A DNA stretch of 64,000 nt. It comes from Acidobacteriaceae bacterium (lineage in GTDB: Bacteria > Acidobacteriota > Terriglobia > Terriglobales > Acidobacteriaceae). Positions 42,272-51,363 of this stretch are shown here, one piece after another. A model generated the notes under the pieces. That model worked only from the letters and a program-made list of their open reading frames with translations. It ran no database searches and had not been told where the DNA came from. Within the stretch, counting starts at the first letter, position 1; each line of letters starts with the position of its first letter. The stretch spans positions 1-64,000 of the forward strand of contig DAIDGW010000081.1 of assembly GCA_027452245.1 (NCBI GenBank). Direction: 5' to 3'. Both the position numbers and the translations under genes were made by a program.

Positions 42272-43207
42272 TCAAAGCGTCACCGCGGATTCCATGATCT
42301 GCAAATCCACCCGCCCGCCGGATACATTCAGGTGCGCCTTCACGCCTATCGGCAGCGTCAGGTTTCGCGAACTCACGTGGCCTGAGCGTACACCATAGAC
42401 GATGGGAACTCCGAGGCCGGCGACGATCCTTAAGATCACTTCCTCTAGGGTAAACGGCGAATCGGGTTTCGGCACACAATCAAGCATTTCACCGAAAACA
42501 ATTCCGCGAATGCCGCTGAATTTCCCGGCCAGCTTCAACTGCATCAACATGCGGTCAATACGGTAGGGAGGCTCGGCCACATCTTCGAGGAACAGAAGCT
42601 TCCCGTCGGTTTGAATTTCGCAGGGAGTGCCAAGGGAGGCGACGAGAATGGAGAGGCATCCGCCGTACAGAATTCCATCGGCGCTTCCATCGATCAAACC
42701 TTGAACATGACTATCGAGATTCAATCGCCATTGCGAGGATGATCCCGACAAAGCAGTGAGCCAGGACTCGCCATCGATGCCGTCGGGGTGAGCCCAGTCT
42801 TTCGCAGCCATTGGACCATGAAACGTAATCAGCCCGGTGGCGTCGTAAAGATGGGTCAGCAGAGCCGTGGCGTCGCTGTAGCCAATGAAAATTTTGGGAC
42901 GTTGGCGAATCTTTTCGAGGTCGAGGTGCGGCAGCAGGTAGTTGGCGCCATAACCGCCGCGGGCGCACAGGATCGCCCGGACGTCATCGCGCTGAAACAT
43001 TTCATCGAGTTCCCGGATGCGGCGTTGGGTAGAACCGGCAAAGTAGAGGTCTCTATCGAAGATCGAATCCAGAAAGAGGGGTTGATATCCCACCCTGCGC
43101 AGAGCCTCGCAACCGGCATCCAGCGCATCGCGGCTGATACTGCTGCCCGGCGCGACGATAGCAATCGTATCGCCGGGACGCAGAGCCGGAGGTTTGATGC
43201 GTGTCAT
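42272..43207 (-). CDS. ldcA: LD-carboxypeptidase (murein tetrapeptide carboxypeptidase)
   Basis: 311 residues from ATG 43205-43207 (the frame is open to 43255). Family start RPGDTIAIVAPGSSI, the loop ILCARGGYGANYLLPHLD, the nucleophile Ser in FIGYSDATALLTHL, the Glu in KLLFLEDVAEPPYRIDRML and the His in GVRSGHVSSRNLTLPIGV complete the Ser-Glu-His triad of S66 peptidases. It trims the terminal D-Ala from recycled tetrapeptides, providing the substrate for Mpl, whose gene follows after 28 bases. Confidence 0.93.
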   Translation of the reverse strand: MTRIKPPALRPGDTIAIVAPGSSISRDALDAGCEALRRVGYQPLFLDSIFDRDLYFAGSTQRRIRELDEMFQRDDVRAILCARGGYGANYLLPHLDLEKIRQRPKIFIGYSDATALLTHLYDATGLITFHGPMAAKDWAHPDGIDGESWLTALSGSSSQWRLNLDSHVQGLIDGSADGILYGGCLSILVASLGTPCEIQTDGKLLFLEDVAEPPYRIDRMLMQLKLAGKFSGIRGIVFGEMLDCVPKPDSPFTLEEVILRIVAGLGVPIVYGVRSGHVSSRNLTLPIGVKAHLNVSGGRVDLQIMESAVTL

Positions 43208-43270
43208 AGATGAATTTGAAGCATCGAACTGGAAGTGCGCATTCAGATTACGCAAAGCGGAAGACTTCGG

Positions 43271-44083
43271 CTAGTGTACGAAGAATTCACCACGACAGAT
43301 CAGCCGCGCCGGACCGCGAAGGAAAATTCGACTACCTTCCTGGCGGACAAGCTGCGAGCCTCCGGGAGCGTGAACTTTCACGGGTGAATGTGCTCTGCCG
43401 GTTACGATTGCAGCTACGGCGGAGGCACAGGAACCTGTTCCGGAAGACTGGGTCTCGCCCGCGCCTCGCTCGAAGAATCTTAGGTGCAAGTTATCGTCGG
43501 CTTTGGGTATTGCAAATTCAACGTTCACGCCGTGCTTAAAGAAAGTATTTCTCTGAATTTCGGCGGCGAATGCCTGCCAATCGCGGGCAAACTCGGGAAC
43601 GAATATCACGTAGTGCGGATTGCCCATCGAGACCGGGATGCCCCGAACCTCGCCGCGAGTTGTGCGGATTGGGAGTTCATGATCGGCAACGGCCTCGCCC
43701 ATGTCCGCCTCGAATTCGTATTCAGCGGCGCTCCGGGAAATCAGCGTACATATTTTCAACCCGGCACCGGTCTGGATCGAGACTCGTTCCTTTTTCGATT
43801 CGGAACAGAGATATGCCGCAACACATCGCGTGCCGTTTCCCGAGATCTCGGCTTCGGAGCCGTCTGCATTGATAAGGCGAATCTCGATATCGGCGGCGGG
43901 GTGGGGCAGAATCCATTCCACTCCGTCGGCTCCCACGCCGTTGTGGCGATCGCAGATGCAGCGCGTGAACTCGGCAAGGTGCTGCCGATCGAGCTCGTCA
44001 ATCGCGGAAAGTCCAATCAGCAGGAAGTCGTTTCCGCAGGCACTTGCTTTTACGAAAGGCACCGCGCGACGTGGAGAGTTCAC
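43271..44083 (-). CDS. dapF: Diaminopimelate epimerase
   Basis: 270 residues from a GTG at 44081-44083, overlapping the mgtC stop (GTGA), with GGTGGAG a few bases before; the frame is open further upstream but without family sequence. N-terminal FVKASACGNDFLLIG; the two catalytic cysteines lie in EISGNGTRCVAAYL and SSGTGSCASAVAAIV; GNPHYVIFV binds substrate. Converts LL- to meso-diaminopimelate for lysine and murein. Fits the neighbourhood of Mpl and LdcA. Confidence 0.95.
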   Translation of the reverse strand: MNSPRRAVPFVKASACGNDFLLIGLSAIDELDRQHLAEFTRCICDRHNGVGADGVEWILPHPAADIEIRLINADGSEAEISGNGTRCVAAYLCSESKKERVSIQTGAGLKICTLISRSAAEYEFEADMGEAVADHELPIRTTRGEVRGIPVSMGNPHYVIFVPEFARDWQAFAAEIQRNTFFKHGVNVEFAIPKADDNLHLRFFERGAGETQSSGTGSCASAVAAIVTGRAHSPVKVHAPGGSQLVRQEGSRIFLRGPARLICRGEFFVH

Positions 44084-44784
44084 TCGCGCTCCACCGGACC
44101 GAGGGCAGTTACGTTTAGAAGCACTGGTGAGGCTTTCAACTGCTGCAGAAGTTTCTGCTGGTCTCGATTGCAGGCATCCACATCGAATTGAATGCGAACG
44201 TGCTCGGGAGTGTTCGCCACCATGACGTTCTGCATCATGCGGTGCTGCACTTCCAGAATGCGGTTGACCTCGCTGCTGGCCTCCTCGACACTTCCGCCGG
44301 TGACCTCGTAGCACACCAGAATGTCTTTCAAGTTGAAGGTGATCTCGAAGTGGCCCAGCGAGAATAGTGCAGCCAGCACGATGAGCGTGGCAAAAATAGC
44401 TGTCAGGTAAAGGCCTCCACCGGCAGCCATGCCGACCGAGGCTACGACAAACATTGTGGCGGCCGTGGTGATTCCGGTGGTAAGGCCGCGCGCGTGAAGA
44501 ATCGATCCAGCGCCGATAAAGCCGATGCCGGGGATAATCTGTGCCGCGATGCGGGTGTAGTCGGAAGGTTCGGCCGCCAATCCGTGCGAAAGCAGGGTAA
44601 ACAACGCGGAGCCGAAGCAGATGAACATGTTGGTTCGCAGTCCCGCGCGACGGCGCTTCATCTGGCGTTCAAGCCCGATGATTCCACCCAGAACTGCAGC
44701 CAACACCAGCCGCGCCAGAGAGTTCTCCACAATGCCGGTGGCCATCTCGCGGCGAAACAAATCGAATATGTGGTGCCAGTTCAT
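44080..44784 (-). CDS. MgtC/SapB-family inner-membrane protein
   Basis: 234 residues from ATG 44782-44784 (a GTG at 44823 is an alternative; neither has a clear ribosome-binding site). The family signature is near the N-terminus: LGGIIGLERQMKRRRAGLRT followed by NMFICFGSALFTLLSHGL, and later GIGFIGAGSILHARGLTTGI (TTAATMFV). The C-terminal part is a soluble ACT-like domain (FNLKDILVCYEVTGGSVEEA). MgtC proteins affect Mg2+ starvation survival and F-type ATPase; the cargo is unknown. Confidence 0.92.
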   Translation of the reverse strand: MNWHHIFDLFRREMATGIVENSLARLVLAAVLGGIIGLERQMKRRRAGLRTNMFICFGSALFTLLSHGLAAEPSDYTRIAAQIIPGIGFIGAGSILHARGLTTGITTAATMFVVASVGMAAGGGLYLTAIFATLIVLAALFSLGHFEITFNLKDILVCYEVTGGSVEEASSEVNRILEVQHRMMQNVMVANTPEHVRIQFDVDACNRDQQKLLQQLKASPVLLNVTALGPVERE

Positions 44785-44866
44785 GCTGAGGCTGAAATGT
44801 TTTGCTTGGCCGGATTCTAACACCGGCTTTCTTCGACTTTTCAGAAGGACCGGTTAACCCGGATGA

Positions 44867-46489
44867 TTACCGAGTCGAGTAGAGGACGGTCCGCGGCTGA
44901 CCGGTGGTTTGAATTTCCACCAACTCTTTGAAATGCCGGTCATGGAGGGCCTGCCACACGGGATCGCCTTCAAACGCCACGGCGTAATTGGCGTACTTTG
45001 ATGGGTCGGCCAAGGCTCTCTCCCAAAGACCGTCAGGATCTGTGGGCCGTTTCCATGGGCGATGGTTCCCCTCATTGATCACGCGGCTGATCGGGATGTC
45101 TGCGCGTTGCAAGGTCCCGGAATAACTGCCGAGATACATCAGCAATGTCGAATTCGGCGGAAGTACGCCGAGCCACTTCGCCAATTGCGTTTCCAATGCA
45201 ATGCGGCCGCGCATGTTGACCTGGGCTTCACGCAGGCAGATGGGAGCCGCTTTCCAAACGGAGGCATAGCTTCCGGCAACGAATGCCACAATCGACAAAT
45301 TGATCACGATTGAGGCCGCGCGCGATCGAAGATTCAAATGGCTTGCCGAAACAAGCAGGATGGCGAGTGCAGCGGCAAAGGCCGGCAAGAGTTGCATTCC
45401 ATAGCGGACGTTGTATTGCGTGAAAGGCCACCACGAAGGAATGAAGATTGGAACTCCCGCATAGGCAACCGACAAGGCATAAAACGGCAGTGGAATGGCG
45501 AATAGAAGCAAGCTCCAACTGGAACTGGGAATCCGATTCGATCGGATCAACCAGGCCAGACCTGCCAGAAACGCAAAAAGCAGCAGAACCCAAATCCGCT
45601 GCAGAGCCGCATTCGATGACATGTTCCACTCGGCGGACTTCAGGAAGTAGAGGCCGCTCACGTAGACGTTCCCGCTGCCGGGATGTCCGGGCGCACTCCT
45701 ATTCTCCGAACGCTTCTCAATGGCCTTCGCCGAGTAAGGGCCGTTCTCAAATTCCAGCGGGTTGCCATAGACCGCTGCGTTATAGGCTAGCCACAAAGCG
45801 GGAGCCGCGGCCGCAATTAAAACAAACCCCAGGAGTCGTCGGAACGATATTCGTTGAACCGCCCAGCGGATTATGAGGATGACAGCCAGTATCCCGGCGA
45901 GAAACCACCCGTCGTAGCGAGTCAGAGACGCGGCGAGCAAACACCAGCCGCACTTCAATAACGAGTGTGCCCTACCGCGCAGATATTCGGCGAAGTGGAC
46001 GACTGCCCAGATGAAGAACGCAAGATACAGCGCTTCACCCATCGCCGTGGTCTGCATATAAATCAGATTGGGATTGAAGGCATAGACGGCGACGGCCAGC
46101 CATGCGGCCGGATGCGCTCCGGGATTCTTCGCTTCTGCCTGTCCGAACAGACCGCGCATCAAGCGAAACATTCCGATCACGCTGAAGACGTATGCCACTA
46201 ACGACGGGATGGACCCGCCCACACCGGTTGTCCAAAGCTTGCCGGAAACCAGGAATGGCATCATCAGGAGATGGGGGAGCGGCAACCACACCGTGCCAAG
46301 CTGCAGCGGACCTGGCGTTTTGGAGTCGAAGACGCGGCGCGCAATGTTGATGTGCGCCTCGGCGTCACCGTAAAGCATGATGTCGCCCGTGCGGTAGTAG
46401 TAAAGGAAGGAAAAAACCGAAATACAGAGGGCGAGCCAGCTCACGAGCCGAATCTCGAAGTCCCAGCCGGAACTGGCTTGCGCTTGCAT
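44867..46489 (-). CDS. GT-C-type membrane glycosyltransferase (PMT/ArnT-like)
   Basis: 540 residues with about 12 helices. After the first helix comes YGDAEAHINIARRVFD, the acidic motif on the first periplasmic loop of GT-C enzymes (PMT, ArnT, mannosyltransferases), which use polyprenyl-phosphate sugars. Family features continue in PLPHLLMMPFLVSGKLW and the long C-terminal periplasmic part (from about residue 410). The acceptor is unknown. It follows pfkB by eight bases on the same strand. Confidence 0.8.
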   Translation of the reverse strand: MQAQASSGWDFEIRLVSWLALCISVFSFLYYYRTGDIMLYGDAEAHINIARRVFDSKTPGPLQLGTVWLPLPHLLMMPFLVSGKLWTTGVGGSIPSLVAYVFSVIGMFRLMRGLFGQAEAKNPGAHPAAWLAVAVYAFNPNLIYMQTTAMGEALYLAFFIWAVVHFAEYLRGRAHSLLKCGWCLLAASLTRYDGWFLAGILAVILIIRWAVQRISFRRLLGFVLIAAAAPALWLAYNAAVYGNPLEFENGPYSAKAIEKRSENRSAPGHPGSGNVYVSGLYFLKSAEWNMSSNAALQRIWVLLLFAFLAGLAWLIRSNRIPSSSWSLLLFAIPLPFYALSVAYAGVPIFIPSWWPFTQYNVRYGMQLLPAFAAALAILLVSASHLNLRSRAASIVINLSIVAFVAGSYASVWKAAPICLREAQVNMRGRIALETQLAKWLGVLPPNSTLLMYLGSYSGTLQRADIPISRVINEGNHRPWKRPTDPDGLWERALADPSKYANYAVAFEGDPVWQALHDRHFKELVEIQTTGQPRTVLYSTR

Positions 46490-46498
46490 TTCTGTAGA

Positions 46499-47422
46499 TT
46501 AGTCGAGATGAGTCAGTTCGCGGAAGATCTGAAAGCGAGCTTCAATCTCTTCGCGGGTAAGCGACTGCAACCGCTCAGGGCCAAAGCGTTCAACGGCGAA
46601 CGAACCCATCACACCTCCGTAAAACAGGGCGCGCTTCAAGACTTCCCGATTCAGTTCCTGCTGCGAGGCCAGGTATCCCATAAATCCGCCGGCAAACGAG
46701 TCTCCGGCCCCGGTGGGATCCTTTACTTCCTCGATCGGCAGGGTTGGAGCACGGAATGGGTGATGCCCGATGCCGAAAGCGCCTTCGCGGAAGAAGATGG
46801 TGGCGCCGTATTCCCCATGTTTAATGACAAGCGCCTTCGGTCCCATGGCAAGAACTTTATGCGCAGCCCGGGGAAGGTTCGTCTCGCCCGCCAGCATCTT
46901 TGTCTCGGTATCGTTGATCAACAGAACATCGACGACTTTCAGGGTTTCCAGCAATTCGCCACGGGCTCCGTTGATCCAGTAGTTCATGGTGTCGCAACCG
47001 GTCAGGCGGATGCCTTTCATCTGCCGCCGCACATTCGCCTGCAGAGTCGGCTGGATATTGGCGAGAAACAGGAATTCGGTATCCTCGTACTCTTTGGGAA
47101 TGCGCGGGTGAAAACCCTCGAAGACATTCAGGTGAGTGAAGTCAGTCTTGGCTTCATTCAAATTATCGCCGTAGGTACCACCCCAGCGGAACGTCTTTCC
47201 TTTCGCGTGTTCAATCCCTCGAATGTCGACCCCACGCTTCTGGAAGACCTGTTCCTGCTCCGGGCCAAAATCTTCTCCGACCACCGCGATCACGCGGACC
47301 TGAGTGAAGTAGCTGGCGGCGAGCGAAAAATAGGTCGCCGCTCCCGCCAACACTCCTTTAATGCTGCCCGAGGGCGACGTCACATCGTCAAACGCAACCG
47401 AACCCACCACCACGATGCTCAT
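46499..47422 (-). CDS. PfkB-family carbohydrate or nucleoside kinase
   Basis: 307 residues. N-terminal IVVVGSVAFDDVTSPSG, substrate region GVLAGAATYFSLAASYFTQV, and the C-terminal catalytic signature VKDPTGAGDSFAGGFMGYLA with the base D. Cytoplasmic ATP-dependent kinase. Lies 52 bases downstream of mtnP on the same strand, so a ribose- or adenosine-type salvage substrate is plausible, but the sequence does not decide between sugar and nucleoside. Confidence 0.88.
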   Translation of the reverse strand: MSIVVVGSVAFDDVTSPSGSIKGVLAGAATYFSLAASYFTQVRVIAVVGEDFGPEQEQVFQKRGVDIRGIEHAKGKTFRWGGTYGDNLNEAKTDFTHLNVFEGFHPRIPKEYEDTEFLFLANIQPTLQANVRRQMKGIRLTGCDTMNYWINGARGELLETLKVVDVLLINDTETKMLAGETNLPRAAHKVLAMGPKALVIKHGEYGATIFFREGAFGIGHHPFRAPTLPIEEVKDPTGAGDSFAGGFMGYLASQQELNREVLKRALFYGGVMGSFAVERFGPERLQSLTREEIEARFQIFRELTHLD

Positions 47423-47474
47423 TTAAGCCAATAGCCTTCCGCGATCTTCGCGGCCTTTCGTAGATTTGATCTAT

Positions 47475-48347
47475 TTATTTCGCTTTCGCGACATACTTGC
47501 CGAGGATCAGCTTCAGTTTCTGCTTTGTCGCGGCAGGAATCTTTTTCGGATCAGTCAGTATGGCATGGGCCAGCGCCGATCCGCATTTGCACGACCGCTC
47601 GCGTGGCATGGCGGCCACCGATTCGCGGACCACCGAGCAAGCGTGCTCGGCATTCTTTAGCAACACGGCGACGATCTGGTCAACCGTCACGGAGTCGTGA
47701 TGGGGATGCCAGCAGTCATAATCGGTGACCATGGCGATGGTGATGTAGCAAAGTTCGGCCTCGCGCGCCAGTTTCGCCTCCTGCAGATTGGTCATGCCGA
47801 TCACGTCCATGCCAAGGCCACGATATACATTGGACTCGGCCTTGGTAGAAAATTGCGGACCTTCCATGCACAGATAGGTGCCGCCGCGCTTCACGTTCAC
47901 CCTGGCCTTCCGGCAGGCAGAAGCGACAATGCCAGCCAGTTCGCCGCATACGGGATCGGCAAATGCGATGTGAGCGACTACCCCGTTTCCGAAGAATGTG
48001 TCAACGCGATGGCGGGTACGGTCGAAGAACTGATCGGGAATCACGAAATCGAGCGGCTTGTGTTCTTCCTTGAGAGATCCGACGGCAGAAATCGAGAGAA
48101 TCCGCTCCACGCCCAATTGCCTGAAGCCGTGGATATTTGCACGAAAGTTCAGTTCGCTGGGAAGAATGCGGTGCCCGCGCCCATGGCGAGCCAGAAATGC
48201 GACTTTGCGTCCCTCGAGTGTGCCGCAAACGTAAGCATCTGACGGTGCGCCAAACGGGGTTCGCACGCGCACCTCTTTGGTTTTCGTCAACCCGGGCATG
48301 GAATACAACCCGCTGCCGCCGATGATTCCGATTTCTGCTTGTGGCAA
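47475..48347 (-). CDS. mtnP: S-methyl-5'-thioadenosine phosphorylase
   Basis: 290 residues, TTG start at 48345-48347 with an excellent GGAGGA (48352-48357). Phosphate-binding [14 protein letters not shown] and [20 protein letters not shown]; substrate loop [40 protein letters not shown] and VTDYDCWH, all MTAP hallmarks. Splits methylthioadenosine, the by-product of polyamine synthesis and other SAM-dependent reactions, to adenine and methylthioribose-1-phosphate. Confidence 0.94.
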   Translation of the reverse strand: MPQAEIGIIGGSGLYSMPGLTKTKEVRVRTPFGAPSDAYVCGTLEGRKVAFLARHGRGHRILPSELNFRANIHGFRQLGVERILSISAVGSLKEEHKPLDFVIPDQFFDRTRHRVDTFFGNGVVAHIAFADPVCGELAGIVASACRKARVNVKRGGTYLCMEGPQFSTKAESNVYRGLGMDVIGMTNLQEAKLAREAELCYITIAMVTDYDCWHPHHDSVTVDQIVAVLLKNAEHACSVVRESVAAMPRERSCKCGSALAHAILTDPKKIPAATKQKLKLILGKYVAKAK

Positions 48348-48455
48348 TGCTCCTCCGGAACAGCGTGACGCTCAAAATAGAACTGGCGATTATACAAGAC
48401 CGATCGTTCATGCCGGCGTGCCGTTGCCGATATCTATGATTAGAATTGTGACGAT

Positions 48456-49706
48456 ATGAAACGAGGCTTTCTGTTTGTGCTGTTGCTGGCGGCCGGCCTT
48501 TTATTTTCCCAGAACACGCCTACGGCCGGGCAGAAATCCGTGACCGTTCCGATCACGCTTGACCATGATCGCATCGTCATTGACGTGTATCTTCCGCTAC
48601 CGAATGGAACGACAAAGAGAGTGCGGGGATGGGTTGATAATGGCAATCCCGATCTCACGATGTCGCGAAACGTCGCCACCTTGATGGGGCTAAAAATCAG
48701 TTGCGGTGATAAGCAATGCACCGCACCGCCGCCTCCGGCCATTGCAATTGAGGGGATGAGAATTCCGCTGACCGCGGTGAAGACGGTGCGCATTCCGCTG
48801 AAGACGCCGAGTGCAGCGGAGATCATGGCTCCCGGCATGTCTGCGGAAATCAATCTGCCTTCAACGGTTCTTCGCAATTACGAGGTGCTGGTGAATTTCC
48901 CGGAGCGTGAATTCACTATCGCCGAGCCGGGAACGATGAAATTCAACGGCATTGACACAAAGATAGTGATCAATCCCGACAACGGGCTCATCCACCTCAT
49001 CAGTGAGCTTGAAAATAAGAAGTGTAATCTTGCGCTCGACCTGGGCTCCTCAATCAGCTTTCTGTCGCAAGATATCTTTGAACGGCTGGCAATGAAGAAC
49101 CCCGCGTGGCCGCGGATGACGGGCGCTATCGGTCCGGCAAACATGTGGGGATCGTCCGAAGAGGCGCACGGGGAGGTAATGCGTATTGAAGGAATTCAGT
49201 TCGGGTCCATATTCTTGTCGGGAGTTCCTGTGGTAAGCACTCCACCGGATGTGATGACGTGGCTGGAGAAGCGCGCGGGTCTGCCAGTGGCGGGAATTCT
49301 CGGCGGCCAGGCGCTCCTGAACTATCGAATCGGTTTAGACTACGCTCACTCGAAAGTCTATTTCGATATAGGCAGTACTTTCCGCTTTTCCGAGTTCAAT
49401 GTCATTGGGCTCACCTTGCGCCCCGAGGATGATGGACAATATACGATCATCGGTGTCCCGGATTTTGCGGGGAAGCCGTCGGTTGACGGTGTGCAGCCAG
49501 GCGATCATCTCGTAGCGGTGGACAGCACTCCAGTAGCCGGTTCCACCATGGGCCAGGTATGGTCTTTGCTCGAAGGACAACCGGGGCAGGAACGCAAGCT
49601 CACGATTGAGCGCGCCGGCAAACAGTTCACGATCAACGCTCCGGTCGAGCCCTTTCTGGCTGCAGGGCCGGAGGGAAAAGAGAGCAGATCATCGAGCAGG
49701 TGGTAA
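48456..49706 (+). CDS. Exported aspartic-protease-like protein with a PDZ domain
   Basis: 416 residues; signal peptide FVLLLAAGLLFSQNTPTAGQ. Two retropepsin-like halves: GWVDNGNPDLTMSRNVATLM in the first and ALDLGSSISFLSQDIFERLA in the second, then GILGGQALLNYRIGLDYAHS, the strand after the second catalytic motif. A PDZ domain follows (about 325-395, KPSVDGVQPGDHLVAVDSTP). Canonical catalytic motifs would be D-T/S-G; here they read D-N-G and D-L-G-S, so activity is doubtful in the first half. Periplasmic. Divergent from mtnP by 108 bases. Confidence 0.75.
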   Translation: MKRGFLFVLLLAAGLLFSQNTPTAGQKSVTVPITLDHDRIVIDVYLPLPNGTTKRVRGWVDNGNPDLTMSRNVATLMGLKISCGDKQCTAPPPPAIAIEGMRIPLTAVKTVRIPLKTPSAAEIMAPGMSAEINLPSTVLRNYEVLVNFPEREFTIAEPGTMKFNGIDTKIVINPDNGLIHLISELENKKCNLALDLGSSISFLSQDIFERLAMKNPAWPRMTGAIGPANMWGSSEEAHGEVMRIEGIQFGSIFLSGVPVVSTPPDVMTWLEKRAGLPVAGILGGQALLNYRIGLDYAHSKVYFDIGSTFRFSEFNVIGLTLRPEDDGQYTIIGVPDFAGKPSVDGVQPGDHLVAVDSTPVAGSTMGQVWSLLEGQPGQERKLTIERAGKQFTINAPVEPFLAAGPEGKESRSSSRW

Positions 49707-49722
49707 GAATAGAAACTGCGGC

Positions 49723-51297
49723 TTACTTCCCGAAGACTTCCTTTTCGGCTGCCTGCGTAGTCGCCGGATCCAGGCTCTCACTGATGAAGACCATATCGTC
49801 CTTCTGCTCGATCACCACGGTCCCTTCGTCCGTGGCCCATGCATGCCGACCATGCAGAACGTCAAGCTTGACCAGAGGCGCAGGGATTAACTGATCATTC
49901 TGGATCGAGATCTCACGGACGGCGGGATTTTCCGGGGAGTTCCCAACTTCTTCGGCTTTCTTGTATCGCTTTTTCAGAGAGGAAGCATAGATGTCGGCGA
50001 ACTCCGAGGCCTTTTCGGGACCCGACCAGCGCGACACGTAGAGCAATCCGAGGGGAGCATTTGGATCGGACTTGGGGCGCGCGGCGAAGTAATATCCGCC
50101 GCGCCATTCGGGATAGATTCGTTTTGAAATCGGCTTGCCGACGTATTGATCCATCAGCACGGCGACGTCGAACTCGCCCATAGCGCCGACATCGAACTTC
50201 TTGTACTCCTTGAAGGCACGCGCGAAATCCACAACCGGCATGGGATCGATTTTTTCGCCCGAAATGTAAGTTTCCGGTTGCATGATCTGCCGCGTCGTAT
50301 GCGGCGGATCCTTCAACACGTCAGCGAAGGCTTTCTCTTTGCCCTCCTTCTCCCACAGCTTGATGATGAATTCGAGGCCATAGCTGTAGGGAAAGATCAG
50401 CGACTCCTTCATGAAAATGGGGGCCTTCTGAAATACGCTCGAGTCCGGGGTTCCGCTCACCATGGTGGACTCCATGGCGGCGACCAGGTCTGGAGAATCC
50501 ACGATCGACTTGCCCACCGGGGCCAGCGCATATTGCAGCATCACGGCCTCGGCCTGGCCTTCGACCACAGCTTCCCGTGCGTCGTCGATCTCGTCATTCT
50601 CGATGTCCGCTGGAGTCGGATCTTTCCTGATCTCGCCCAGATCCTTGTCCCCCTTTTTCATGAACTTATCGAGATTAATGTCCTGATCCTGCAGGGCATG
50701 GGTCAATTCGTGAGCCATAACCGGCTCTTGCTCTTCGAGTGGCACCCAGTCGAGCAGATTCACCGTTTTTGTTTTGGGATCGTAATATCCCGCAACCTGC
50801 TCCTTGAGCAGTGCGACCAGCAGCGTTTCCAGATCGAAGTCGCGCGGCAGCAGGCCGAACTTTTTCAGGACCAGTTCGGAGCGCTGCAGCCGTTTCGTAT
50901 CTTCGTCTTTCATGTGCTTGGTGAGATACGACACGACCTCTTCGCGGCTGGTCAGCCGCCGCTTCACTTCCTTCTTGATGGGCAGGCCAGTCTGCTTGCT
51001 GTCGAATGCCAGGATTTCATCGACGGACTGGAATAGTTCCTGCGCTTGTTGTGGAGTGATCTTGACTTGGCCTTGGTCTTTGTCTTTTGGAGGAGCGTTT
51101 GGAGTTGGAGTCTGAGAGGTCCCCTTAGCTTGGGAAGAGGAATTTGCCGTGTCCGGCTGATTGGTGCTGTTCGTACTTTGGCTGGAAGCGGGCGGTTCCT
51201 GGGTGGCAGACGAAGCCTGTCCCCAAGCCGCTGCCAGCGTCCCCAGAAGAAGCAGCCAAATTACCCACTGGACCTGCCGAAGTACTCCAGCCATCAA
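49723..51297 (-). CDS. Exported zincin-like protein of unknown function
   Basis: 524 residues. Signal peptide (WLLLLGTLAAAWGQASSATQ), then a Ser/Thr/Pro/Gln-rich disordered stretch to about 75. The zinc motif is VMAHELTHALQDQDINLDKF (HELTH near residue 195), with a likely third ligand in VVEGQAEAVMLQYALAP. The rest is mixed alpha/beta, ending in AWATDEGTVVIEQKDDMVFI. No exact family recalled; the HExxH site makes it a probable metallopeptidase of the periplasm or outer surface. Convergent with the aspartic-protease-like gene (16-base gap). Confidence 0.72.
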   Translation of the reverse strand: MMAGVLRQVQWVIWLLLLGTLAAAWGQASSATQEPPASSQSTNSTNQPDTANSSSQAKGTSQTPTPNAPPKDKDQGQVKITPQQAQELFQSVDEILAFDSKQTGLPIKKEVKRRLTSREEVVSYLTKHMKDEDTKRLQRSELVLKKFGLLPRDFDLETLLVALLKEQVAGYYDPKTKTVNLLDWVPLEEQEPVMAHELTHALQDQDINLDKFMKKGDKDLGEIRKDPTPADIENDEIDDAREAVVEGQAEAVMLQYALAPVGKSIVDSPDLVAAMESTMVSGTPDSSVFQKAPIFMKESLIFPYSYGLEFIIKLWEKEGKEKAFADVLKDPPHTTRQIMQPETYISGEKIDPMPVVDFARAFKEYKKFDVGAMGEFDVAVLMDQYVGKPISKRIYPEWRGGYYFAARPKSDPNAPLGLLYVSRWSGPEKASEFADIYASSLKKRYKKAEEVGNSPENPAVREISIQNDQLIPAPLVKLDVLHGRHAWATDEGTVVIEQKDDMVFISESLDPATTQAAEKEVFGK

Positions 51298-51363
51298 ATC
51301 CGAGTGTATACGGTTTCCGGCTTCTTTTCTCCTGTCATGGGTACTAGCCGGGTTGTCAATCGA

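Noticed and set aside
46271-47434. Plus-strand open frame opposite pfkB and part of the glycosyltransferase gene
   Set aside because: Both minus-strand proteins show clear family motifs; the antisense product is low in structure and spans two genes.
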